This document shows, piece after piece, positions 42,656 through 50,418 of a stretch of 64,000 bases of DNA. The stretch is from 73-13 sp035555435 (GTDB lineage Bacteria > Actinomycetota > Actinomycetes > Actinomycetales > Microbacteriaceae), in the NCBI GenBank assembly GCA_035555435.1, contig DATMGN010000062.1, positions 62,001 to 126,000 of the forward strand, in the 5' to 3' direction. The position numbers and the translations under genes were made by a program. The notes under the pieces were generated by a model that was not told the origin of the DNA, ran no database searches, and was given only the letters and a program-made list of their open reading frames with translations. The first letter of the stretch is position 1. Each line of letters opens with the position of its first letter.

Positions 42656-43234
42656 ATGGACGTCTCCCGCATCATCCCCGGCCCCGCCCAGCTGAAGGCC
42701 CTCAGCCACCCGATGCGGCTGCGGATCCTCGGCCTGCTCCGATTGGAGGGACCGGCAACCGCGACCGGGCTCGCCCAGCGGCTGCAGCTCAACTCGGGCG
42801 CGACCTCGTACCACCTGCGCCAGTTGGAGCGGCACGGATTCGTCGCCGACGATGCCGAACTGGGCGACGGGCGGGATCGCTGGTGGCGCGCTGCCCACCA
42901 GTCGACCAGGACCCAGGACCCTGCCACCGAGGAGGAGCGGGATGCGCAGGACGCTTTCTGGCAGGCGGTCGCGGTGGTCCACACCGAGACCCTCCAGCGC
43001 GCGGTCGAGGAGCATGGACGACTGCCAGACGAATGGCAGCGGGCCTCCACTCTCAGCGATTGGGGAATCCGGCTGACCCCGCGCCGCGCCCGAGCGCTGC
43101 TGGAGGCGCTCGACGGGCTGCTCGGTGAGATCGACGAGGACCCCGAGGAGGAGGACGGCGCCGAGATCTACCGGGTGGTCCTGCACGCGTTCCCTCACCC
43201 CGGCGCCGTGGTGACGGACGAGGAACGGGAGTGA
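42656..43234 (+). CDS. ArsR-like winged-helix transcriptional regulator
   Basis: A 192-residue DNA-binding protein. The winged helix lies in residues about 10-85 (LKALSHPMRLRILGLLRLEGPATATGLAQRLQLNSGATSYHLRQLERHGFV), with the ArsR-type HPMRLRIL and SYHLRQLERHG signatures. It lacks the CxC metal site of classical ArsR. The C-terminal 100 residues are helical and acidic. It overlaps the MFS gene by 4 nt (GTGA), so it very probably controls that exporter through the AT-rich repeats just upstream. The inducer is unknown. Its AT-rich promoter contrasts with the surroundings and may mark acquisition by transfer. Confidence 0.87.
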   Translation: MDVSRIIPGPAQLKALSHPMRLRILGLLRLEGPATATGLAQRLQLNSGATSYHLRQLERHGFVADDAELGDGRDRWWRAAHQSTRTQDPATEEERDAQDAFWQAVAVVHTETLQRAVEEHGRLPDEWQRASTLSDWGIRLTPRRARALLEALDGLLGEIDEDPEEEDGAEIYRVVLHAFPHPGAVVTDEERE

Positions 43235-44466
43235 ACCGGCGCCCTCTGTGGGGCTGGCTGGCGGCCTCGGCGTTCTCACTCACAGGGACCCGGGTGGCGA
43301 TGATCGCGCTGCCGTGGTTCGTGCTCACCACTACCGGCAGCGCGGTCATGACCGGTCTGGTCGCGCTCGTCGAGATGGCGCCGATGGTGACGCTGAAGGT
43401 CCTCGCGGGTCCGGTGATCGACCGGCTGGGTCCGCGCCGGGTGGCGATCGCGGGTGACGCCGGCAGCCTGGTCGTGGTCGGCGCCATCCCCCTCCTGCAT
43501 CACCTCGATGCGCTGCCCCTGTGGCTCTTCCTGGCGCTCGTCGCGATCACAGGCGCACTGCGCGGACCGGGTGACGCGGCGAAGCACTCGATGATCCCGC
43601 TGATCGTCCGGCACGCCGGAGTCTCGATCGAGCGGGTGACGGGGCTCGAGTCCACCGTCGAGCGCACGGCCGGCATGCTCGGCGCAGCCCTCGCCGGCGG
43701 GCTCATCGCGGCGGCGGGAGCACCCAACGCGCTCCTGTTCAACGCCCTGGGCTTCGGCGCGTCGGTGCTCTTGCTCGCCTGGGCGATCCCGCCCCTTCCC
43801 GGGGCGGTATCCGCCGGACCAGCGGTGGAGGACCGATATCTCGCGAGGCTTCACGAGGGCTGGCGCTTCCTGCGCCGCGACCGGCTGCTGTTCGGCATCG
43901 CCCTGATGATCGCCGCGACCAATCTCTTCGACACCGCGTACTTCTCCGTACTCATGCCGGTCTGGGCCGATGAACCGGGCCGAGGCGCCGCGCTGCTCGG
44001 TCTGATCCTCGCGGTGGCCAGCGGGTGCTCCGCACTCGGATCGATCGCCGCCGCAGCGTGGGGCACCCGGCTGCCGCGCTATCCGGTCTACCTCGTGGCC
44101 TTCCTGATCGCAGGCGCACCGCGGTTCGTCGTGTTCGCCCTCGACTCGCCGCTCGTCGTCGTGCTCGTCGTGGTCGCCGCCGGCGGCCTCGCCTCCGGAT
44201 TCATCAACCCGGTGCTCGGAGCGGTCATCTTCGAGCGAATCCCTGCTCCGCTGGTCGGCCGCGTGACCTCGCTGATCACGTCGATGGCCTTCGCCCTGAT
44301 GCCATTCGGCGGCCTGATCGGCGGCGCGCTGATCAACGGGTTCGGACTCGGCACCGCCCTGCTCGTCATCGCGGCGGCATACTTCTGCGCCACGATCCTT
44401 CCGGCACTCGACCCGCGTTGGCGCGAGATGGATCGGCGGAACTCGCCGTTGTCAGCCAGGGAGTAA
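43231..44466 (+). CDS. MFS transporter
   Basis: A 411-residue major facilitator with 12 predicted helices. The MFS loop 2-3 motif is GPVIDRLGPRRVAIAGDAG. The SITxxRG-like motif is absent. It resembles macrolide/drug efflux members of the NreB/MefA-type branch (GxALGxxxGGxL after helix 4, here ERTAGMLGAALAGGLIAAAG). The substrate is not predictable; drug or metabolite export is likely given the regulator pair. The start is GTG at 43231, overlapping the regulator stop, so it is translationally coupled. Convergent with benE 12 nt away. Confidence 0.87.
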   Translation: MNRRPLWGWLAASAFSLTGTRVAMIALPWFVLTTTGSAVMTGLVALVEMAPMVTLKVLAGPVIDRLGPRRVAIAGDAGSLVVVGAIPLLHHLDALPLWLFLALVAITGALRGPGDAAKHSMIPLIVRHAGVSIERVTGLESTVERTAGMLGAALAGGLIAAAGAPNALLFNALGFGASVLLLAWAIPPLPGAVSAGPAVEDRYLARLHEGWRFLRRDRLLFGIALMIAATNLFDTAYFSVLMPVWADEPGRGAALLGLILAVASGCSALGSIAAAAWGTRLPRYPVYLVAFLIAGAPRFVVFALDSPLVVVLVVVAAGGLASGFINPVLGAVIFERIPAPLVGRVTSLITSMAFALMPFGGLIGGALINGFGLGTALLVIAAAYFCATILPALDPRWREMDRRNSPLSARE

Positions 44467-44478
44467 GCCTACGGACGA

Positions 44479-45651
44479 TCATGCCCGCCGGCGAGGGAAC
44501 GCGATGAGCGCACCGCGCACGACGACGCCGACGACGAGCGCCCAGAAGGCGGCGCTGATGCCGCCGACGGCGATCCCGGAGGCCGCGACGAGGAACGTCG
44601 CGAGCGCGGGAATGCGCTCGGCCGGCTCTTCGATCGCCTGCGAGATCGACGACCCGAGCGTCGCGATGAGCGCCAGGCCGGCGACCGCCGGAACGACGCC
44701 CGCGGGTGCGACGAGCACGATCGCGACGAACGCGGCAGAGGCGATGCCGAGCACGATGACGCCGACGCCCGAGGTGACGCTCGCGATCCAGCGACGCGAG
44801 CGGTCCTCGCCCGCCTCCGGCCCCGCTGCGAGTGCCGCGCTGATGGCGGCGAGGTTGATCGCATGGCCGCCCGCCGGCGCCCCGATGATCGTGCCGACGC
44901 CGGTCACGACCATCGACGCGCGCCACGGGACCTCGTAGCCGAGGCCGCGCATGACGGCGACGCCGGCGACGTTCTGCGAGGCCATCGTCACGAGGTAGAG
45001 CGGCAGGGCGATGCCGAGCACCGCGCCGATGCTCAGGGTCGGCACCGTGAGCTCGACGACGGGCACGAGCGCAGCCGGCTCGATGCGGGCACCGCTCGTC
45101 GCGAGATGCACCGCGATGACGACGACCGCTGCGGCGAACGCGAGCGGGACGGCCCAGCGGGGTGCGAAGCGCAGTGCGACGAGCCAGACCAGGATGACCG
45201 GCAGCACGGCCCAGGGGTTCTCCACCGCACCCGTGACGGGCCAGAGGCACAGCGGCAGTAGGACGCCGGCGAGCATGGCCTGGGCGATCGAGCGCGGGAT
45301 GGCCGCGATGAGCCGCCCGAGCGGGCGAATGAGTCCCGTGAGGACGATGAGGATACCGGTCAGCGCGAACGCGCCGACCGCCGCGGGCCAGCCGCCCTCG
45401 ACCGGCCCGGTCGCCGCGAGCAGTGCCGCCCCCGGCGTCGACCACGCGACCGTGATCGGCTTGCGGGTCCACACCGCCAGGATGATGCTCGCGATGCCCA
45501 TCGTCACGCTGACGGCGAGCAGGCCGCTCGAGGCTTCGCCCGACGTGGCGCCGACCCCGGACAGCCCCGCCAGCACGACGGCGAACGCGCTCGTGAATCC
45601 GACGAGCGCGGTGACGATGCCCGCGGCGATGGGCCGCGCGCTCGTCATCAC
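44479..45651 (-). CDS. benE: BenE-family benzoate/H+ symporter-like protein
   Basis: A 390-residue integral membrane protein with about 12 helices, from the benzoate:H+ symporter (BenE) family. TVAWSTPGAALLAATGP is the conserved first motif, and GAVLGIALPLYLVTMASQN with GAPAGGHAINLAAISAAL are the core transport segments. Transport of benzoate or another aromatic acid is inferred from the family; no aromatic catabolic gene is nearby. The initiator is either GTG at 45651 or ATG at 45648. CACGAT lies 6 nt upstream, a near match to the leaderless pattern seen elsewhere. Confidence 0.85.
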   Translation of the reverse strand: MMTSARPIAAGIVTALVGFTSAFAVVLAGLSGVGATSGEASSGLLAVSVTMGIASIILAVWTRKPITVAWSTPGAALLAATGPVEGGWPAAVGAFALTGILIVLTGLIRPLGRLIAAIPRSIAQAMLAGVLLPLCLWPVTGAVENPWAVLPVILVWLVALRFAPRWAVPLAFAAAVVVIAVHLATSGARIEPAALVPVVELTVPTLSIGAVLGIALPLYLVTMASQNVAGVAVMRGLGYEVPWRASMVVTGVGTIIGAPAGGHAINLAAISAALAAGPEAGEDRSRRWIASVTSGVGVIVLGIASAAFVAIVLVAPAGVVPAVAGLALIATLGSSISQAIEEPAERIPALATFLVAASGIAVGGISAAFWALVVGVVVRGALIAFPRRRA

Positions 45652-45692
45652 GCGTCCATCGTGGCAGAGCGCGGGCTCGGTGCCGGCGAGGA

Positions 45693-46319
45693 CTACTCCG
45701 CGAGGATGAGGTACAGCGCCTTGCGCGCCTCGTCGAGACGCTCGGCGGCGACCGCGCGCTGCGCGTCGGTCGCCGCGTGGCGGAACTGCCCGATGACGCT
45801 CATGAGCTTGCCGACGCTCTCGCCGAGGGCGCGGCTCTCGTCGGTCGGCCGCTGCGACTCGGCCCAGTTCGCGAGCTGCTCGGCGTGCTCCGCGACATGC
45901 GCGCGGCCCTCGTCGGTCAGCGTGTACTCGGTCTTTCGGCCCTTGCCCACGGGGGCGATGAGGCCCTCGTCGACGAGCTGCTGCAGCGTGGGGTAGATCG
46001 AGCCGGGGCTCGGCGACCAGGCTCCTTCGGTGCGCTCGGCGATCGTCTTCATGATCGCGTAGCCGTTGAGGTGTTCGGCGCCCTCGGCGCCGAGGAGCGA
46101 GAGGACCGCAGCGCGGACATCGCCGCGGCTGCGCCGACGGGGTCCGCCCCCGTGCATCCGGTGCCCGTGCGGGCCGAAGCCGGGGGGAAACGGTCCGAAG
46201 CCCGGGCCGAAGCCGGGTCCGAACTCGGGGCGGCGAGCGCGTGTCGCCTCGCCGATGCGGTGATTGCGGCCGGACTTCCCCCGGCCCTTGTGGTCGTGAT
46301 GCTGGTGATCGAACGTCAT
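45693..46319 (-). CDS. PadR family transcriptional regulator with His/Gly-rich N-terminus
   Basis: A 208-residue regulator. Residues 1 to about 63 are disordered and rich in His, Gly, Pro and Phe (EFGPGFGPGFGPFPPGFGPHGHRMHGGG). The PadR winged helix follows (DVRAAVLSLLGAEGAEHLNGYAIMKTIAERTEGAWSPSPGSIYPTLQQLVDEGLI), then a helical dimerisation arm. The N-terminal His clusters could bind metal, but that is only a guess. ATG at 46319 has GAAGG 8 nt upstream. Two palindromes lie directly upstream (46337-46376), so autoregulation is likely. No efflux or ABC genes adjoin it, unusual for a PadR gene. Confidence 0.9.
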   Translation of the reverse strand: MTFDHQHHDHKGRGKSGRNHRIGEATRARRPEFGPGFGPGFGPFPPGFGPHGHRMHGGGPRRRSRGDVRAAVLSLLGAEGAEHLNGYAIMKTIAERTEGAWSPSPGSIYPTLQQLVDEGLIAPVGKGRKTEYTLTDEGRAHVAEHAEQLANWAESQRPTDESRALGESVGKLMSVIGQFRHAATDAQRAVAAERLDEARKALYLILAE

Positions 46320-46336
46320 GGTGTTGCCTTCATGAT

Positions 46337-46376
46337 ACGCATCGCAGAACTTCTACGATGCGTCAACGATATATCG
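46337..46376 (-). promoter_or_regulatory. PadR operator palindromes
   Basis: Two dyads upstream of padR: ACGCATCG-11 nt-CGATGCGT (46337-46363), perfect over 8 bp, and CGATATATCG (46367-46376), a perfect 10-bp palindrome within ACGATATATCG. PadR-type regulators of actinobacteria are known to bind ATATCG-containing dyads. The segment is AT-rich and begins 17 nt before the ATG. Confidence 0.65.
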
Positions 46377-46396
46377 CTGCGTCGCCGACGTCAACA

Positions 46397-46469
46397 CGCG
46401 CTTTCAGGAGTCCGGGGGGGGTACGCCTGCGTATTGCACGCGAACCCCGCCGCAGGCCTGAAACGCGCG
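46397..46469. terminator. Long imperfect hairpin between ispG and padR
   Basis: CGCGCTTTCAGG (46397-46408) pairs with CCTGAAA-c-GCGCG (46457-46469) over 12 bp with one bulge. The roughly 48-nt loop contains a run of eight G and a smaller GCGT-attgc-ACGC hairpin. It starts 5 nt beyond the ispG stop, so it probably ends ispG transcription. No T-run follows on the minus strand. Confidence 0.5.
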
Positions 46470-46474
46470 AGTGC

Positions 46475-47626
46475 TCAGAGGGTGAGGACGGTGGGGGTGC
46501 CCGTCGGCGCGTCCGCCGGGGCCTCGGCGGCGATGCGCTGCGCCTCCGCGATGAGCGTCGCGACGATCTCCGACTCGGGCACCGTCTTGATGACCTCGCC
46601 CTTGACGAAGATCTGGCCCTTGCCGTTGCCCGAGGCGACGCCGAGATCCGCCTCGCGCGCCTCCCCCGGACCGTTGACGACGCAGCCCATGACCGCGACG
46701 CGCAGCGGCACCGTGACGTCCTTGAGTCCCTCGGTCACGTCGTTCGCGAGCGTGTAGACGTCGACCTGCGCGCGACCGCACGAAGGACACGAGACGATCT
46801 CCAGCTTGCGCTCGCGCAGATTCAGCGACTGCAGGATCTGGAGCCCAACCTTGACCTCCTCGGCCGGCGGGGCGGAGAGCGAGACGCGGATCGTGTCGCC
46901 GATCCCCTCGCCGAGCAGGATGCCGAACGCCGTCGCCGACTTGATCGTGCCCTGGAAGGCGGGACCCGCCTCGGTGACGCCGAGATGCAGGGGCCAGTCA
47001 CCGCGCTCGGCGAGCTGCCGGTACGCCTTGACCATCACCACGGGGTCGTTGTGCTTGACCGAGATCTTGAAGTCGTGGAAGTCGTGCTCCTCGAAAAGGC
47101 TCGCCTCCCAGACCGCCGACTCGACCAGCGCCTCCGGGGTCGCCTTGCCGTACTTCTGCAGCAGGCTCGGCTCGAGCGAGCCCGCGTTGACCCCGATCCG
47201 CAGGCTCGTTCCGGCCGCCTTCGCTGCCGCCGCGATCGCGCCGACCTGGTCGTCGAACTTGCGGATGTTGCCCGGATTGACGCGCACGGCGGCGCATCCC
47301 GCGTCGATCGCCTGGAAGACGTACTTCGGCTGAAAGTGGATGTCGGCGATGACGGGGATCTGCGACTTCTTCGCGATGATGTGCAGCACGTCGGCGTCGT
47401 CCTGCGACGGCACCGCCACCCGGACGATGTCGCAGCCCGAGGCGGTGAGCTCGGCGATCTGCTGGAGCGTCGCATTGATATCGGTCGTCTTCGTCGTCGT
47501 CATCGACTGGACCGACACGGGTGCATCGCCGCCGACGAGGACCTTGCCGACCCGGATCTGGCGCGAGACGCGGCGCGGCGCGAGGGTCTCGGGCGCCCTC
47601 GGGAGCCCCAGGTTCACGGCTGGCAC
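46475..47626 (-). CDS. ispG: 4-hydroxy-3-methylbut-2-enyl-diphosphate synthase
   Basis: A 383-residue 4Fe-4S enzyme of the MEP isoprenoid pathway that converts MEcPP to HMBPP. The N-terminal TIM barrel starts with RQIRVGKVLVGGDAPVSVQSMT. The C-terminal cluster domain has CPSCGRAQVDV and MGCVVNGPGEARE, which supply the cluster Cys and the conserved Glu/Asn. The start is GTG at 47624-47626, 6 nt after TAGGCT (47633-47638) (leaderless). It follows rseP by 24 nt. With dxr in the same cluster it marks an intact MEP route. Confidence 0.97.
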   Translation of the reverse strand: MPAVNLGLPRAPETLAPRRVSRQIRVGKVLVGGDAPVSVQSMTTTKTTDINATLQQIAELTASGCDIVRVAVPSQDDADVLHIIAKKSQIPVIADIHFQPKYVFQAIDAGCAAVRVNPGNIRKFDDQVGAIAAAAKAAGTSLRIGVNAGSLEPSLLQKYGKATPEALVESAVWEASLFEEHDFHDFKISVKHNDPVVMVKAYRQLAERGDWPLHLGVTEAGPAFQGTIKSATAFGILLGEGIGDTIRVSLSAPPAEEVKVGLQILQSLNLRERKLEIVSCPSCGRAQVDVYTLANDVTEGLKDVTVPLRVAVMGCVVNGPGEAREADLGVASGNGKGQIFVKGEVIKTVPESEIVATLIAEAQRIAAEAPADAPTGTPTVLTL

Positions 47627-47650
47627 GCATCCAGCCTACGTGGCGCCCGA

Positions 47651-48964
47651 CTAGAGAATGCTGATGGGCTTGATGATGTCGGCGAGGATCACGAATGCCC
47701 CGAGCCCGACGAGCAGCACCGTGACGACCATCGTCAGGGGCGCGAGCTTCTGGATGTCGAGCGGGCCCGGATCCGGCTTGTTGCGAATGCGCGCGAACCA
47801 GCGGCGCAGCCCCTCCCACAGCGCCCCGAAGATGTGGCCGCCGTCGAGCGGGATCAGCGGGATGAGGTTGAAGAGGAAGAGCGCGACGTTGAGCGAGCCG
47901 AGGATGCCGACGATAGAGGAGGCGCGGTCCGCGACACTCGCCTCCTCGTAGCTCGTGATCTCGCCGGCGAGCCGGCCTATTCCCACGACGCCAACCAGAC
48001 CGTTGGGATCGCGTTCCTCGTTGCCGAACATCGCGACGCCGAGATCCCACACCCGTGCCGGCAGCGTGGCGATCGCGCCGACGACGGCCGCGATGTTGTC
48101 GCCGACCGCGGGGGCGACGGCGAGCGGCGACTGCCGGACGTTTTCGTAGGCGGGGCGGATGCCGAGGACGCCGACGTCGACGAACTGCGGCTGGCCCGCC
48201 GCGTCGAGGACGACGTCGCCGTCGGGGCCGAGCTCGTAGTTCTGCGACAGCAGCGGCCGCGCCGTGAGGGAGACCTGCTCGCCTCCGCGGTCGACGAGCA
48301 CCTCGATGGGCTGGTCCGGGTGCAGACGGATCGCCTCGGCGACGTCGAGCCACTCGGTCGTCGCCGCGCCGTTGATCGCCAGAACGCGATCGCCCGGCTC
48401 GATCCCCGCGGCGACCGCCGGGGCGGTCTCGTCGCCGGGCGCGCACTCGGTGCGCACCTCATCGGCCGGGATGATGCAGGTCGACACGGAGCCGACGAGG
48501 TTCGTCACCTGCGGGATGCCGAAGCCGCACAGCACGATCGCGTAGCAGACGACCGCGAGGAGGAGGTTCATGAGCGGACCGCCGAGCATGACGACGATGC
48601 GCTTCCAGATCGGCAGCAGGTAGAACGCCCGCTTGGGGTCCTCGCTCGGCGGCGCCTCCTGCACCGCGGCGTCGAAGAAGCTCGTCGTCGAGTCGCGCAT
48701 GCGCTCGCCGGCATGCTCCGGCGGGTACATCCCCGACATCGCGATGTAGCCGCCGAGCGGCAGGGCCTTGATGCCGTACTCGGTCTCGCCGCGCCGGCGG
48801 GACCAGATGGTCGGCCCGAAGCCGATCATGTACTTCGAGACGTAGACGCCGAAGCGCTTGGCCGGCCACAGGTGGCCGAGCTCGTGCAGGCCGATCGAGA
48901 TCGCGAGCCCGATGAGGACGAGCACGATGCCGAGCACGTACAGCAGCACGGTCTCCAGATCCAC
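47651..48964 (-). CDS. rseP: Site-2 (RseP/Rip1-like) membrane zinc metalloprotease
   Basis: A 437-residue intramembrane protease that cuts anti-sigma factors and other single-pass proteins. HELGH in the first helix and LIPLDGGHIFGALWE near the C-terminus supply the zinc ligands. One PDZ domain lies between (around VAAGIEPGDRVLAINGAATTEW). Actinobacterial orthologues (Rip1) regulate several sigma factors. The start is GTG at 48962-48964 with GAGGAGGGG upstream; the frame is open to 50455 but that is antisense to the next gene. The order dxr, rseP, ispG is conserved in many actinobacteria; here a plus-strand lyase gene is inserted between dxr and rseP. Confidence 0.95.
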   Translation of the reverse strand: MDLETVLLYVLGIVLVLIGLAISIGLHELGHLWPAKRFGVYVSKYMIGFGPTIWSRRRGETEYGIKALPLGGYIAMSGMYPPEHAGERMRDSTTSFFDAAVQEAPPSEDPKRAFYLLPIWKRIVVMLGGPLMNLLLAVVCYAIVLCGFGIPQVTNLVGSVSTCIIPADEVRTECAPGDETAPAVAAGIEPGDRVLAINGAATTEWLDVAEAIRLHPDQPIEVLVDRGGEQVSLTARPLLSQNYELGPDGDVVLDAAGQPQFVDVGVLGIRPAYENVRQSPLAVAPAVGDNIAAVVGAIATLPARVWDLGVAMFGNEERDPNGLVGVVGIGRLAGEITSYEEASVADRASSIVGILGSLNVALFLFNLIPLIPLDGGHIFGALWEGLRRWFARIRNKPDPGPLDIQKLAPLTMVVTVLLVGLGAFVILADIIKPISIL

Positions 48965-49051
48965 GGCGGCCCCTCCTCGGCGACAACCGTAGCGGCGACC
49001 ACTGACCGTGCGACGTGAGAACGCTGTGCCACGACCCCCGATGGGTGGAAC

Positions 49052-50227
49052 ATGGTCTCCATGTCCCTTGAGGTGCTCGCTCGGGAGATCCCGCCTGCGG
49101 TGCTGGCCGACCCGTTCGCCGGCACCGGCTTCGGCCCCGACTCGTCGGAGCCGCTCGCGTTCCACCGCGGCCTGCCGGATTTCGCGCCGACCGCGCTGCG
49201 CGACATGCCCCGGCTCGCGGCGGAGCTCGGCGTCGCACGCGTGCTCGTCAAGGACGAGACGTGGCGGGCAGGTCTGCCGGCGTTCAAGATCCTCGGCGCC
49301 TCCTGGGCCGCGGCGTGCGCGATCCACCGCGAGTGGCTCGGCAACGACCCCTCCGTGCCGATCGCGTTCTCCACCCTGCGCGACGCGCTCGCCCGCCTGC
49401 GCGCGGCGCTCCCCGATCGGCGACTCGCGTTCGTCACCGCGACCGACGGCAATCATGGCCGTGCGGTCGCGCGCGCGGCGCGGCTGTTCGGCGTGGACGC
49501 GCAGATCCTCGTGCCCGCGGGCACGGTCCCGGCGCGAATCGAGGCGATCGCGGCGGAGGGCGCCGAGGTCGAGGTGGTCGACGGCAGTTACGACGATGCG
49601 GTCGCGCGTGCCTCGGCACTCGCCTCCCGTGACCGCCTCATCATCTCCGACACGTCGTGGGAAGGGTACCGCCTCGTGCCGCGCGACGTCATCGACGGCT
49701 ACGCCACGCTCTTCATCGAGGTCGACGAGCAGATCGCGGCGGCGGGCCGCACCGCGCCGACGCATGTCGTGCTGCAGGCCGGGGTCGGCGCCTACCCCGC
49801 CGCGGGCGTCCGGCACTTCGCGGGGCGCGGTACGCACTTCGTCATCGTCGAGCCGACCGCGGCGGACTGCCTGCTGCGCTCGGCCCGCGCGGGGCGGATC
49901 ACGCAGGCCCCACCCCCACACGACTCCGCGATGGCGGGCCTGGACTGCGGCCTGCCCTCGCCGCTCGCCTGGCCGATCCTCGAGCGTCTGGTCGGGAGCT
50001 ACGTGTCGATCGGCGACGGCGCCCTGCCTGCGGCCGCGAGGGCGCTCGCAGCGGAGGGCGTGGAGGCGGGCGAGTCCGGGATGGCGGGTGTCGCCGGCAT
50101 CCTCGCCGTGGCCCGCGCGGGGCGGCTCGCGGAGCTCGGGATCGGCCCGTCGAGCACGCTGCTCTTCGTCGTGACGGAGGGCGTCACGGACCCCGAGGGC
50201 TACGCGCGACTCCTGCTGGCGCCCTGA
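49052..50227 (+). CDS. Diaminopropionate ammonia-lyase-like PLP enzyme
   Basis: A 391-residue fold-type II PLP enzyme. PAFKILGASWAA holds the Schiff-base Lys, ATDGNHGRAVARAARLFG binds the phosphate and cofactor, and GSYDDAVARA with SDTSWEGYRLVPRDVIDGY matches 2,3-diaminopropionate ammonia-lyase (YgeX) more closely than threonine dehydratase. That enzyme gives pyruvate and two ammonia. Some expected later motifs are weaker, so substrate choice is uncertain. ATG at 49052 has GGTGGA 3 nt upstream; ATG at 49061 is possible. It is divergent from rseP and stands alone, without the usual YgeW/YgeY neighbours. Confidence 0.78.
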   Translation: MVSMSLEVLAREIPPAVLADPFAGTGFGPDSSEPLAFHRGLPDFAPTALRDMPRLAAELGVARVLVKDETWRAGLPAFKILGASWAAACAIHREWLGNDPSVPIAFSTLRDALARLRAALPDRRLAFVTATDGNHGRAVARAARLFGVDAQILVPAGTVPARIEAIAAEGAEVEVVDGSYDDAVARASALASRDRLIISDTSWEGYRLVPRDVIDGYATLFIEVDEQIAAAGRTAPTHVVLQAGVGAYPAAGVRHFAGRGTHFVIVEPTAADCLLRSARAGRITQAPPPHDSAMAGLDCGLPSPLAWPILERLVGSYVSIGDGALPAAARALAAEGVEAGESGMAGVAGILAVARAGRLAELGIGPSSTLLFVVTEGVTDPEGYARLLLAP

Positions 50228-50319
50228 GGCTAGGAGATCCGGCGGCGGAGAGCTGAATCCGGCCCGTTTCGTCCTTGCGTCGCCGGAAGTCCTAGTTTCG
50301 GGGTATACGTAGCACTGCA

Positions 50320-50418
50320 ATGTACAGTTCCGGCAGGTATGGGGAGGAGCCCGCCACGTACTTCCTGTGGGCCGCGTTCGTCGCGTTCGTCCTGCCGCCG
50401 CTCGTGGGGTTCGTCTGA
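50320..50418 (+). CDS. 32-residue single-helix membrane microprotein
   Basis: A 33-codon frame encoding a 12-residue charged head (MYSSGRYGEEPAT), then one hydrophobic helix (YFLWAAFVAFVLPPLVGFV). Codon choice is strongly GC at third positions throughout, like the surrounding genes. The TGA abuts the dxr stop with no spacer, as real convergent genes do here. No Shine-Dalgarno sequence is seen and TATACG upstream is a possible -10. I do not recognise a named family, but the GEEPATYFLWAAFVAFVLPPLVGF pattern looks like a conserved protein rather than noise. The rest of the 50228-50319 gap shows nothing else. Confidence 0.6.
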   Translation: MYSSGRYGEEPATYFLWAAFVAFVLPPLVGFV

